From Psychrobacillus psychrotolerans (GTDB lineage: Bacteria > Bacillota > Bacilli > Bacillales_A > Planococcaceae), in assembly GCF_900115805.1 (NCBI RefSeq), contig NZ_FOXU01000002.1:477092-541091 (forward strand): 64,000 nucleotides of DNA. The letters run 5' to 3'. Below are positions 34,014 through 42,246 of this stretch, piece by piece. The notes below the pieces were generated by a model. That model saw only the letters and a program-made list of their open reading frames with translations, was not told the origin of the DNA and searched no databases. The position numbers and the translations under genes are program-made. How positions within the stretch are numbered: the first letter of the stretch is position 1; each line of letters begins with the position of its first letter.

Positions 34014-34921
34014 TGGTAATGCACCTTCTTTTCCCCAAGCTTAAATTGTAAAATTGTTACGATTAAAATACATATAAACAAGAACACGGCCTGGGCACTC
34101 GCTGTTCCGAATTGATAATTGATGAACGCTTCTCTATAAATGGAATATACGATTAAATTGGTAGATTGAGAGGGTCCACCTTTCGTTAAAATATCAATTT
34201 GTCCAAAAGTTTGAAAAGCATTTATAAGTGAAATGGTAATGATGAAAAACAAAGTTGGAGAGAGCATAGGGATTGTAATCCTCTTTAATCGATACCAATA
34301 ACTAGCACCATCAATACGTGCACTCTCGTATAAATACTCATCAATGTTTTGTAAACCACCAAGTATTATCAAAAAGGAAAACCCTGTATTTAGCCAAATA
34401 GTCGAGAGGGACACTGAAAATAATGCCCATGTTGGATCTAATAGCCATTCAATTTGTGGGAGATTAAAGATATTCAAAAATTTATTGAACATCCCAACAC
34501 TTGGGTGAAATAAAAATAACCAAACGACTGAGGAGGCTGCTACAGATACCCCCATTGTGGAAGCATAGATCGTTCTGAAAAACCCGATACCTCTCAGTTT
34601 TTCATTTGCGAGTAACGCTAAAATGAGGGCAATAATGATTCCTGTTGGAACTGTATACAAAACAAATAAGAACGTTGCTTTAATACTGTTGAGAAATGCA
34701 TCCGATTCTAGTAAATAAGTATAGTTTTCTAGACCCACAAAAATCGCAGCTTCACCTGCTTGATCTGTTAAAAAGAAGCTTAAGTAAATAGTTCGAAACA
34801 TCGGATAAAAAACAAATACTGTAAATAGTATAATGGAGGGCAATAAATACAATAGGGCGGTCCTCACATTAGATGACCGTTGCCAATAGCTTATTTTTCT
34901 TCGTTTGGTTACCGTCGTCAT
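34010..34921 (-). CDS. ugpA: Glycerol-3-phosphate ABC transporter permease UgpA
   Basis: 303 aa with six membrane segments, MalF/UgpA family. The EAA-type loop is YLYESARIDGASYWYRLKRITIP (about residues 196-218). It forms the heterodimeric channel with UgpE. It overlaps ugpC upstream and ugpE downstream by 4 nt each, an unbroken operon. A positively charged N-terminus (TVTKRRKISYWQR) faces the cytoplasm. Confidence 0.88.
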   Translation of the reverse strand: MTTVTKRRKISYWQRSSNVRTALLYLLPSIILFTVFVFYPMFRTIYLSFFLTDQAGEAAIFVGLENYTYLLESDAFLNSIKATFLFVLYTVPTGIIIALILALLANEKLRGIGFFRTIYASTMGVSVAASSVVWLFLFHPSVGMFNKFLNIFNLPQIEWLLDPTWALFSVSLSTIWLNTGFSFLIILGGLQNIDEYLYESARIDGASYWYRLKRITIPMLSPTLFFIITISLINAFQTFGQIDILTKGGPSQSTNLIVYSIYREAFINYQFGTASAQAVFLFICILIVTILQFKLGEKKVHYQ

Positions 34922-36048
34922 ACAAATACCTCTTTACCAAATACATGATTTTCGACGTCTGATGGAGTTTTAATAATTTTCTTTGTCTCACTATCAAAAA
35001 AGCAGAAGGATTCATAATTCATCATTAAAGGAATATTATCGCCTATTTCAATTTGCCATTGTCCACTCCACTTAACTTGCCAGGATTCCCCATTTAATAA
35101 AAAGGTGAAAATTGTTTCATTACCTAATATTTCTACATTGGAAACTTCCACTATGAATTTGTCTTTTTCCACTGTCTCTTTGGTTGCTGCTTTAATATGC
35201 TCAGGTCGTATCCCTACAATTATTTGTTCAGTTAAATAATGCGCATCTGCTGTTGGTATTGGAATCACAATAGAATCGCTTAATCGAATTGTACTCATTA
35301 TTTTATCGCCAACACCAGTTGCTAGATTCATAGGAGGTGAACCTATAAATGTAGCGACAAAAGGGTTAGCCGGATTATTATAAATGTCGATAGGCTTGCC
35401 TATTTGCTGGATGGATCCCTCATGGAGAATCATTATTCGATCACCCATAGTCATTGCTTCGATTTGGTCATGTGTCACATAAATCATCGTAATTCCTAAA
35501 CGTCTTTGGATTTGCCTTATTTCAGAACGCATATGTGCCCGTAGCTTTGCATCTAAATTAGATAGGGGTTCATCCATTAAACAAATAGGTGCTTCTGTTA
35601 CAATTGCTCGAGCTAATGCGACTCTTTGACGCTGACCACCCGATAACTCTCTAGGTTTCCGCTTTAAGTAATCCGTCAACCCAAGCATTTCTGCTACTTC
35701 ACTTGTTCGTTTAGCTCGCTCTTTTTTATCAACTTTTTTCACATGTAAACCAAATTGAATGTTGTCTTCAACCGATAGGTGAGGATATAATGCATAGTTT
35801 TGAAACACCATGGATAAATCTCGTTTGCTTGGTGGCAAGTCATTCACTTCTATGTCACCAATTTTCAAGGTCCCACCCGTTATATCTTCTAATCCCGCAA
35901 TCATTCGAAGCATTGTACTTTTTCCGCATCCTGAAGGACCGACGAGAACAAAAAATTCCCCCGGTTCAATAGTTACGTTAATATTGGATATAACGTTAGA
36001 TTGCTTATCATACGATTTCGAGATATCAATCAATTCAACCCTCTTCAT
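34918..36048 (-). CDS. ugpC: ABC transporter ATP-binding protein UgpC (MsmK/MalK type)
   Basis: 376 aa. Walker A GPSGCGKST, the Q-loop VFQNYALYPHLSV, signature LSGGQRQRVALARA, Walker B ICLMDEPLSNLDA and the H-loop THDQ are intact. The C-terminal 130 residues form the MalK-type OB regulatory domain (IVGIRPEHI). It energises the UgpAE channel; such ATPases are sometimes shared between sugar importers. First gene of the operon, 188 bp from the divergent glpQ. GAGAGG lies upstream of the ATG. Confidence 0.9.
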   Translation of the reverse strand: MKRVELIDISKSYDKQSNVISNINVTIEPGEFFVLVGPSGCGKSTMLRMIAGLEDITGGTLKIGDIEVNDLPPSKRDLSMVFQNYALYPHLSVEDNIQFGLHVKKVDKKERAKRTSEVAEMLGLTDYLKRKPRELSGGQRQRVALARAIVTEAPICLMDEPLSNLDAKLRAHMRSEIRQIQRRLGITMIYVTHDQIEAMTMGDRIMILHEGSIQQIGKPIDIYNNPANPFVATFIGSPPMNLATGVGDKIMSTIRLSDSIVIPIPTADAHYLTEQIIVGIRPEHIKAATKETVEKDKFIVEVSNVEILGNETIFTFLLNGESWQVKWSGQWQIEIGDNIPLMMNYESFCFFDSETKKIIKTPSDVENHVFGKEVFV

Positions 36049-36185
36049 AGCATTCCATCCTCTCTACCTTTATCAAGTAAAATTATAGTGACGACCTAGC
36101 TAAAATAGATGTTAATTATTCCAATAAACTCATTCTACTAGACAAAACTTTATAATGTAAAGTAATTGTCAGTTTTTACTGAATA

Positions 36186-36221
36186 TTTACACTTTTAACT
36201 AAATCTTATTAAAACTTTACA
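36186..36221 (+). promoter_or_regulatory. Possible PhoP box between ugpC and glpQ
   Basis: Four hexamers related to TT(A/T/C)A(C/T)A lie at near-helical spacing: TTTACA (36186), TTAACT (36195), TTATTA (36206) and TTTACA (36216). Bacillus PhoP boxes are direct repeats of such hexamers about 11 bp apart. The match is imperfect and the region is AT-rich, but the gene context (phosphate scavenging) fits. Confidence 0.45.
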
Positions 36222-36236
36222 AGAAAGGAGTCTCTC

Positions 36237-37088
36237 ATGCGCTTATTATTTACTATACTAGTAAGTTTATGTTTAATAGCAGGCTGTGATAACTCGGAAA
36301 ACAGTATACAACCAATTTCCAACGACAAGTTATTAATCATAGCGCACCGCGGGGCTTCTGCTTTTGCACCGGAGCATACGATGACTGCTTATGAGATAGC
36401 CCACCAAGCGGATGTAGACTATATTGAAATAGATTTACAAATGACAAAGGATGGAGTGTTAGTTGCTATGCACGACGAAAAGGTTGATCGTACAACGGAT
36501 GGACTTGGCTTTGTAAAGGAGTATACGTTGGAAGAATTGAAGCAGTTAAATGCAGGGAAATGGTTTAATGAAACATATCCAGATTTGGCTAACAAAGAGT
36601 TTGAACAAGAGAAAGTCCCCACCTTAGAAGAGATTTTTGTTCAGTTCGGGGATGATGTAAATTATTATATTGAGTTAAAGTCACCACGTATTTATAAGGG
36701 AATGGAAGAGAAGCTTTTCAGTTTATTAAAAAAGTATGATTTATTAGGAGAGGACCACACCTTGCCAAAAGTTATTGTGGAGTCGTTCAATGAGGATACT
36801 TTAACAAAGTTTCATACACTAGAGCCGACGCTTCCTCTTGTTCAACTGTTTAGTTTCAAAGAGAAAGCTGCGTTATCTCATTTAGATTATGAACGTTTGC
36901 AAACTTATGCTAGTGGAATTGGGGTTAATTTAAAATCGGTCGATCAAGAATTTATTCACGAAGCCCAATTAAATGGATTGCAGGTGCATCTATATTCTAT
37001 TAAAACTGAAAATGAAATGAAGAATGCGATCCATCTTGATGCAAACGGGGTATTTGTTGATAATCCCATCTTAAGTGAGCTCCAGTAG
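36237..37088 (+). CDS. glpQ: Glycerophosphodiester phosphodiesterase lipoprotein
   Basis: 283 aa. A lipobox LIAGC puts the lipidated cysteine at C17, so the enzyme is anchored outside the membrane. GDPD active-site residues are visible: H37-R38 (AHRGA), E64-x-D66 and H79 (AMHDEKVDRTTDG). It hydrolyses glycerophosphodiesters from phospholipids or teichoic acid to glycerol-3-phosphate, which the divergent Ugp system would import. AAAGGAG precedes the ATG. Convergent with the YaiI/YqxD gene, 4 nt apart, with no terminator between. Confidence 0.92.
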   Translation: MRLLFTILVSLCLIAGCDNSENSIQPISNDKLLIIAHRGASAFAPEHTMTAYEIAHQADVDYIEIDLQMTKDGVLVAMHDEKVDRTTDGLGFVKEYTLEELKQLNAGKWFNETYPDLANKEFEQEKVPTLEEIFVQFGDDVNYYIELKSPRIYKGMEEKLFSLLKKYDLLGEDHTLPKVIVESFNEDTLTKFHTLEPTLPLVQLFSFKEKAALSHLDYERLQTYASGIGVNLKSVDQEFIHEAQLNGLQVHLYSIKTENEMKNAIHLDANGVFVDNPILSELQ

Positions 37089-37092
37089 AAAG

Positions 37093-37545
37093 TTAACTTC
37101 CTGCTTGAAGCGCATGCTCACATAATTTATGGAAGCTTGCTTCAAATTTTTCATTGTCTTCTTTTTGACGTTTCTTAGGACCCTTTAAGCGCCCCCCTGC
37201 CTGTCTAATTTTCTTAGATATATGGCGACTGTCTAACAGTTGGTCAATGTTCTCAGGAGTATACCATCGTCCGTTTTGATCGATTGCAAAACCTTGCTTA
37301 GCCAATACCATTGCCGCTAGGCCATAGTCTTGGGTAACGACTATGTCCCCTTTTTTCACTCTATTTACTAGAACAAAGTCTACTGCATCTGCTCCTTTAG
37401 ATACCATTATTGTATCTGCACCTTCTCGTTGCATATAATGCGCAGTATCACATAGTAAAGTAACGTTCATTTTAAACTTTTTCGACACAAAAATCGTTAA
37501 ATCTACTACTGGACATCCGTCAGCATCAACTAAAACATTTACCAT
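37093..37545 (-). CDS. YaiI/YqxD family protein (UPF0178)
   Basis: 150 aa. The N-terminal VNVLVDADGCP, the central TMVSKGADAVDFVLVNRV-type stretch, DIVVTQDYGLAAMVL and the closing RLKGPKKR identify UPF0178 (B. subtilis YqxD). The fold is NYN/PIN-like with conserved aspartates, suggesting a metal-dependent nuclease, but activity is unproven. I chose the ATG at 37545, 6 nt after GAGGTG; a GTG three codons upstream overlaps that site. Confidence 0.88.
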   Translation of the reverse strand: MVNVLVDADGCPVVDLTIFVSKKFKMNVTLLCDTAHYMQREGADTIMVSKGADAVDFVLVNRVKKGDIVVTQDYGLAAMVLAKQGFAIDQNGRWYTPENIDQLLDSRHISKKIRQAGGRLKGPKKRQKEDNEKFEASFHKLCEHALQAGS

Positions 37546-37655
37546 TTTACGCACCTCATTTTCACTTGCTTATCCTTACATTATATTATATCCAATCTAG
37601 TAAAGTATAATCTGTCGGAATTGCCTTTAAACCTTCCTACTTATCCTTATCTTTG

Positions 37656-37685
37656 AAAAAAAAACGCCCAAATTTCTGGACGTTT
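37656..37685 (-). terminator. Terminator of the SsuABC-type operon
   Basis: Transcript stem AAACGUCC / GGGCGUUU (one G-U pair) with an 8-nt loop, followed by a run of about nine U residues. The stop codon of the last gene (37684-37686) lies at the foot of the stem. Confidence 0.88.
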
Positions 37686-38769
37686 ACTTTTCATATGCTC
37701 CTAAAATTTCTACTGCTTTTTCTGTTACCGACGTATCTACCGCCTTATCAAAATCTACATCCCCACTAATAGCTCCGTTTTCTTTGTATGCATTATATTG
37801 TTTTAATACATCATCTAAAAACATTGTACCGTCTGGGTTTAATCCAGTTACAAATACTTTTTCCCAGAGCGAAGTATCTTTTAGAGATGTATGCTTTGTC
37901 ATGATGTCTATAATTTCAGCTTTGTTCTCCCCTTTAATAAAGGCATCATTGTAATCACGAACCCCTTTTAAATAGGCAGCCATGAACCGCAGGGAGACCT
38001 CCTGTTCATCACTCATGAACTGTGGTGAACCTAATACCATAGCAATTTGAGACTCAGGTGCATAGTCAGTCGCATCTCCAAACCGTTGATGAAATCCATT
38101 TTCAACACCTTGCGCTATTAATGGCTCAATTTGTAATGCTGCATCAATCGAGCCATTTTCAATTGCACCTAGCATACTTCCGAAATCTGCAAGTAATACA
38201 AGCTCTACATCCTCAGTTGTTAATCCAGCATGCTTTAGCATTTCCAAATAGATATATTCATCAATCGAGTTTTTAGAGGATATTGCGATTTTTTTTCCTT
38301 TAAAGTCTTCATAATTTTTTATTTCATCTACCATTTGATTTCCGATTACAAATGAAAAATAAGATTTCCCTGGAACATTATGCCCTTTGTCTGCAATAAT
38401 TTTCACGTCAATTCCTTGTGCAATAGCATTAAAGAATGACGCAGTCGATACTCCTCCTGCGATATCTACATCTCCAGAAGCAAGGGCCGGCAACATTTCA
38501 TCACTATTCGAGAACACCGCAAACTCTACATCTATATTGTAATCCTCAAAGTACCCTTTTTCTTTTGCGATATAAAACCCAGCTCCAGAGGCAGATCCAT
38601 CCTCAGCGATAACAACCTTAACCTTTTCCTCTAGTGGTGCAAGATCTCCTGAAGGATTTTCTTTACTCACCTCATCATCTACTTTGGATGAACTGTCCTT
38701 ATCTTTAGAACTACATGCACTTAGTAAAAGTACAAAAGATACTACAATTAAAAACCCCCACTTTTTCAC
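37684..38769 (-). CDS. ABC substrate-binding lipoprotein, SsuA/NrtA/ThiY superfamily
   Basis: 361 aa. Lipobox LLSAC with C19, then a Ser/Lys/Asp linker. The mature part has two lobes with GAGFYIAKEKGYFEDYNIDVEF and ALASGDVDIAGGVSTASFFNAIAQG, characteristic of NMT1/SsuA-type binders of sulfonates, nitrate, bicarbonate or pyrimidine precursors. The substrate cannot be fixed. GTG start with AAGGAGG upstream. Third gene of a permease-ATPase-binding protein operon. No THI or SAM riboswitch is visible upstream of the operon. Confidence 0.82.
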   Translation of the reverse strand: MKKWGFLIVVSFVLLLSACSSKDKDSSSKVDDEVSKENPSGDLAPLEEKVKVVIAEDGSASGAGFYIAKEKGYFEDYNIDVEFAVFSNSDEMLPALASGDVDIAGGVSTASFFNAIAQGIDVKIIADKGHNVPGKSYFSFVIGNQMVDEIKNYEDFKGKKIAISSKNSIDEYIYLEMLKHAGLTTEDVELVLLADFGSMLGAIENGSIDAALQIEPLIAQGVENGFHQRFGDATDYAPESQIAMVLGSPQFMSDEQEVSLRFMAAYLKGVRDYNDAFIKGENKAEIIDIMTKHTSLKDTSLWEKVFVTGLNPDGTMFLDDVLKQYNAYKENGAISGDVDFDKAVDTSVTEKAVEILGAYEK

Positions 38770-38780
38770 ATATTTCCTCC

Positions 38781-39560
38781 TTACTTTCTCGACTTTTGAA
38801 CTTCCTGCTGTAGATGATTCCAGATCGCTATAAACTGCTCCGCCATTTCCAGATTGGCACGAACTTGCTCCATCGTACGTGGTCTTGGCAAAGGTACTTT
38901 TATCTCTTCTACTATCTCTCCCGGTTGAGCACTCATCAATACAATACGGTCACTTAATAACAAAGCCTCATCGATACTATGCGTAATAAAAATCACCGTT
39001 TTTTTCGTCTCAGACCAAATAGATAGCAGCTCTTCTTGCAAGATGAACTTGTTCTGTTCATCCAGCGCTGCAAATGGTTCATCCATTAGCAATATTTCCG
39101 GATCATTTGCAAAAGCTCGTGCAATACTTATCCGTTGTTTCATGCCTCCTGAAAGTTCTTTTGGGTATAGCTTTGAGAACTTTGTAAGACCAACTTTTTT
39201 TAAATAATAATTAGTTTGCTTTCGAACAAACTCTTTAGGCAGATGACGCATATTCAGCCCAAATGCTACATTTTCTTCTACAGTCAACCAAGGAATAACT
39301 CCCTTTTCTTGAAATACCATTGATTGCAATGGCCGGAAGTCTGTATCTGATTCTATTGAAAATGTACCCGAACTTGGTTGTTCCAGGTCAGCAAGTATTC
39401 GTAGTAAAGTAGTTTTTCCACATCCACTTGGACCAACTATACAGACAAACTCTCCTTCTTCTACGTTTAACGTAATATTTTGTATAGCTGTCACACTATT
39501 ATTTTTTTTATAAAATACTTTCGTGAGATTATCAATAGAAATTTTTACTGGTTGGTCCAT
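38781..39560 (-). CDS. ABC transporter ATP-binding protein, SsuB/TauB type
   Basis: 259 aa. Walker [11 protein letters not shown]-loop [13 protein letters not shown], signature [14 protein letters not shown], Walker [14 protein letters not shown] and H-loop THSID are complete. The MKQR form of the signature and the short C-terminus are typical of nitrate/sulfonate/taurine importers. Its GGAGG site contains the stop of the permease gene upstream (4-nt gap), so expression is coupled. Confidence 0.87.
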   Translation of the reverse strand: MDQPVKISIDNLTKVFYKKNNSVTAIQNITLNVEEGEFVCIVGPSGCGKTTLLRILADLEQPSSGTFSIESDTDFRPLQSMVFQEKGVIPWLTVEENVAFGLNMRHLPKEFVRKQTNYYLKKVGLTKFSKLYPKELSGGMKQRISIARAFANDPEILLMDEPFAALDEQNKFILQEELLSIWSETKKTVIFITHSIDEALLLSDRIVLMSAQPGEIVEEIKVPLPRPRTMEQVRANLEMAEQFIAIWNHLQQEVQKSRK

Positions 39561-39564
39561 CTAA

Positions 39565-40386
39565 TCACCTCCAAGGGATAATTTTTCTTTGTAGTCCGCG
39601 TAATAAAAGAGAAAACATAAATCCAAAGAAAGAAATGAGGATCAATCCGACGAACATTTCTTTTAACATAAACGCTTTATAGGAAGTCCAGATTAAATAA
39701 CCGATACCTGATGTTGCCCCCATCATCTCAGCTGCGACAATCGTCAGTAGCGCAATCGCCTGCCCCATTTGAATTCCTTCTAACATAACTGGAAGGGCGC
39801 CCGGGAAAGCAATTCTAAGAAAGAAATCAGTGGGGCTTGCACCATAATTTTTGGCTACGTCTAAGTGAACTTTTTCTATATTCAATACGCCAGCGACAGT
39901 ATTAATAACCACTGGGAAAAATACACTTCCTGCAATAGTAACAACTTTTGAAAAATCTCCAATACCAAAAAGGATAATGATGATCGGTAGTAAAGCCAAA
40001 GTCGGGATAGGCATAAAAGCCATGACAATCGGTGAGATAAAATGACGGATCGGGGCGTACAATCCCATTAGTAGCCCAATAATTATTCCTGGTATTACAC
40101 CTAATAAAAATCCAGCGGCTATTCTATACAAAGAGACAGAAATATGTGTCCATAACAACCCACTTGTCATCAATTCAAAAAATGTAGAAACAATGGCAGA
40201 CGGGGGTGGAAAAAATCGTATATCAAGTACACCTGTTCTTGAACAAATTTCCCAAAGTAAAAGAATGAAAATAGGAGAAATAATGGTTAATAATTGTTTT
40301 CCTCTCTCTTTTACCTGTCGCTTCTTCCATTCTTGTTGTTCCATTTCATAGGGATTGTATAATTTACCCTCTTTTTCCTCGTGCAT
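39565..40386 (-). CDS. ABC transporter permease, SsuC/TauC type
   Basis: 273 aa with six membrane segments preceded by a charged 30-residue cytoplasmic N-terminus. The EAA loop reads NYGASPTDFFLRIAFPGALP (about residues 180-199), characteristic of the SsuC/NrtB group. First gene of the operon; GAGGTGG precedes the ATG. The 150-bp intergenic region shared with the divergent M48 gene contains the dyad ATACTA-GA-TAGTAT (40449-40462). Confidence 0.86.
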   Translation of the reverse strand: MHEEKEGKLYNPYEMEQQEWKKRQVKERGKQLLTIISPIFILLLWEICSRTGVLDIRFFPPPSAIVSTFFELMTSGLLWTHISVSLYRIAAGFLLGVIPGIIIGLLMGLYAPIRHFISPIVMAFMPIPTLALLPIIIILFGIGDFSKVVTIAGSVFFPVVINTVAGVLNIEKVHLDVAKNYGASPTDFFLRIAFPGALPVMLEGIQMGQAIALLTIVAAEMMGATSGIGYLIWTSYKAFMLKEMFVGLILISFFGFMFSLLLRGLQRKIIPWR

Positions 40387-40448
40387 TTTTCACCACCTCT
40401 TGTAAAAATAATATGATGAAAGGGGAATTTGTGTGAAAGACATACGGT

Positions 40449-40462
40449 ATACTAGATAGTAT
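40449..40462. promoter_or_regulatory. 14-bp palindrome, possible operator
   Basis: ATACTA-GA-TAGTAT is a perfect dyad in the divergent region, 63 bp from the SsuC-type permease start and 19 bp upstream of the -35 of the M48 promoter. It could bind a regulator of either gene; short AT-rich dyads also arise by chance. Confidence 0.35.
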
Positions 40463-40480
40463 CTATCAGAATTTTCTAGT

Positions 40481-40509
40481 TTGACAGAAAAGACGTAGGA
40501 TGATAAATT
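40481..40509 (+). promoter_or_regulatory. Promoter of the M48-ankyrin gene
   Basis: Consensus -35 TTGACA (40481-40486), 17-bp spacer, -10 TAAATT (40504-40509), 28 bp upstream of the TTG start at 40537. A good sigma-A match. Confidence 0.7.
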
Positions 40510-40536
40510 GGTAAATATTTGGGGGAGGTAATTTAT

Positions 40537-41838
40537 TTGTCGTCGAAGGAGTTAACTTCTAATAGGGAAATGCCATATTTCGTTATTAGTGTTATTTTCA
40601 GTTTGTTATTATACATACTTGCTATCGTGTCTTTATTTGGTATAGCTATTTTATTAATTCTTTTCGTATTTTTGCTTTATGCTAATGTAGTTATGCTCGG
40701 CTCTATTCGAGGAAATGGGATACGTATTAGTGAAAAGCAATTCCCAGATGTATACGCGCGTGTCGTGTCTTTGTCTGAAAAAATGAACATAAAAAAAGTT
40801 CCTGATGTGTTCGTTATTCATTCAGAAGGAGCATTTAATGCATTTGCTACAAGATTTCTAGGAAGAAATATGGTAGTTATTTATTCGGAAGTTTTTGAGT
40901 TAGCTAGAGAACGAGGTGAAGGAGAGCTCGATTTTATCATTGCCCACGAACTTTCTCATGTAAAGAGAAGACATGTGTGGAAGAACATTTTAATCATGCC
41001 TGCACAATTTATACCATTTCTCTCGCAAGCGTATAGTAGATCATGTGAATATACCTGTGATCGTGAAGCTGCCTATTATATACAAAATGGAATGGCTGCT
41101 AAACAAGCACTTACCATTCTTGGCGTTGGAAAAAAGTTATATTCAGAGGTAAACGAAGACGCATATTTGGAACAAATCCATACAGAATCGAATATTGCCG
41201 TATGGTTAAGCGAAGTGTTATCCAGTCATCCACTTTTACCTAAACGAATTCAAGCTGTCGGGAACTTTATGAGAATAGAAGGTACACCAAATTACTATTC
41301 TAACTCCAGCAAAATTGCTCTTGGAGTGGGTGCACTCATTGGAATTTTCTTTGTTTGTTATATTGCGGTCATAGCTTTATTTGCAGCTGGTACACTCACT
41401 TATGCTAGTTTGTTTTCTGGGAGTGTTTTCAATGAACTATCTCCTGAAGAAGATTATTTAAGTGATGAGTATTCATTGACCTTAACTCCTCTAATGGAAG
41501 CTGTTTCAGATGGGGATGAAGAAAAAGTTAATAGTCTACTATCTAGTGGAATTGATATAGAAGAGATGGACTCAGAGCGAACAACTGCTCTTCATTATGC
41601 AATATACGCAGGAAATATTGCGATAGCAGAAAAGTTATTAGAGGCTGGGGCTAATCCAAATACCTCAGATAATTACTCTAATACGTTAACCGCTGCATTG
41701 GAATACCAAAACTATGAAATGGCTGCTCTCCTATATGAATATGGAGCAGATCCAAAGATAGTTGACCCACAAGGTTTATCCGCCTTAAACATGCTTGAGG
41801 TGTATAGCGAGGAAGAATTTTTAGATATTATAAGATAA
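40537..41838 (+). CDS. M48 zinc metallopeptidase fused to ankyrin repeats
   Basis: 433 aa. Two N-terminal membrane helices (about 15-55), then an M48 (HtpX-like) peptidase domain with H137-E-L-S-H141 and the third ligand E171 in CEYTCD. Another hydrophobic helix follows (about 260-290), then roughly 105 residues carrying two to three ankyrin repeats (TALHYAIYAGNIAIAEKLLEAGANPN, then EYQNYEMAALLYEYGADP). Family members degrade damaged membrane proteins; the ankyrin tail would add substrate or partner recognition, which is unusual. Start is TTG at 40537, 8 nt after GGGGGAGG; an in-frame TTG six codons earlier lies inside that site. Confidence 0.82.
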   Translation: MSSKELTSNREMPYFVISVIFSLLLYILAIVSLFGIAILLILFVFLLYANVVMLGSIRGNGIRISEKQFPDVYARVVSLSEKMNIKKVPDVFVIHSEGAFNAFATRFLGRNMVVIYSEVFELARERGEGELDFIIAHELSHVKRRHVWKNILIMPAQFIPFLSQAYSRSCEYTCDREAAYYIQNGMAAKQALTILGVGKKLYSEVNEDAYLEQIHTESNIAVWLSEVLSSHPLLPKRIQAVGNFMRIEGTPNYYSNSSKIALGVGALIGIFFVCYIAVIALFAAGTLTYASLFSGSVFNELSPEEDYLSDEYSLTLTPLMEAVSDGDEEKVNSLLSSGIDIEEMDSERTTALHYAIYAGNIAIAEKLLEAGANPNTSDNYSNTLTAALEYQNYEMAALLYEYGADPKIVDPQGLSALNMLEVYSEEEFLDIIR

Positions 41839-41919
41839 GTATTGAGATAAAGCATAAGATGTCCTGTTTCTATTGCTTTCGAAGGACTTTAGACTTTCTA
41901 TTATTATCGTTTGAATTTT

Positions 41920-41966
41920 AGTGATATTGGTTGTGACGTCCGTCATAACCAATATCACTTTTTTTG
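41920..41966 (+). terminator. Terminator of the M48-ankyrin gene
   Basis: Perfect 13-bp stem AGTGATATTGGTT / AACCAATATCACT (41920-41932, 41947-41959) with the apical stem GTGACG-TC-CGTCAT and a run of seven T. The apex matches that of the terminator at 8676-8720. Confidence 0.92.
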
Positions 41967-42246
41967 TTATTCTTATGTTGTTTGTCAGTCAGTCGCCTGC
42001 CTACATCTCTTAGACAACTAATGAAAGGTACTTTTTATTGAGCTAGACTACTATTATCTTCTATCCAAAATATGCTAGCTCTAAAAAGAATCTATGCTGA
42101 TCCATGTGATTATCTCCTTTATTTATAATTAATCAATTTCTACTCATTTATTAGTTGCTGCTAATTAATTCATTATAAACTGTCAGGGTCCGCGTAAAAC
42201 TCAAATCATATCCGGATTTCACTAAATAATCTATTATGAAATTGGT
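41967..42246. other. Gene-free stretch after the M48-ankyrin terminator
   Basis: Together with 41839-41919 this makes a 408-bp gap between the M48-ankyrin gene and sbcC. Apart from the terminator I see no open frame with a ribosome site, no repeat and no RNA fold. It is AT-rich spacer as far as I can tell, and no terminator is evident for the leftward sbcC. Confidence 0.5.

Noticed and set aside
40387..40536. THI, SAM or other riboswitch before the SsuABC-type operon
   Set aside because: None of the conserved riboswitch core sequences I know are present; only a short dyad is seen.
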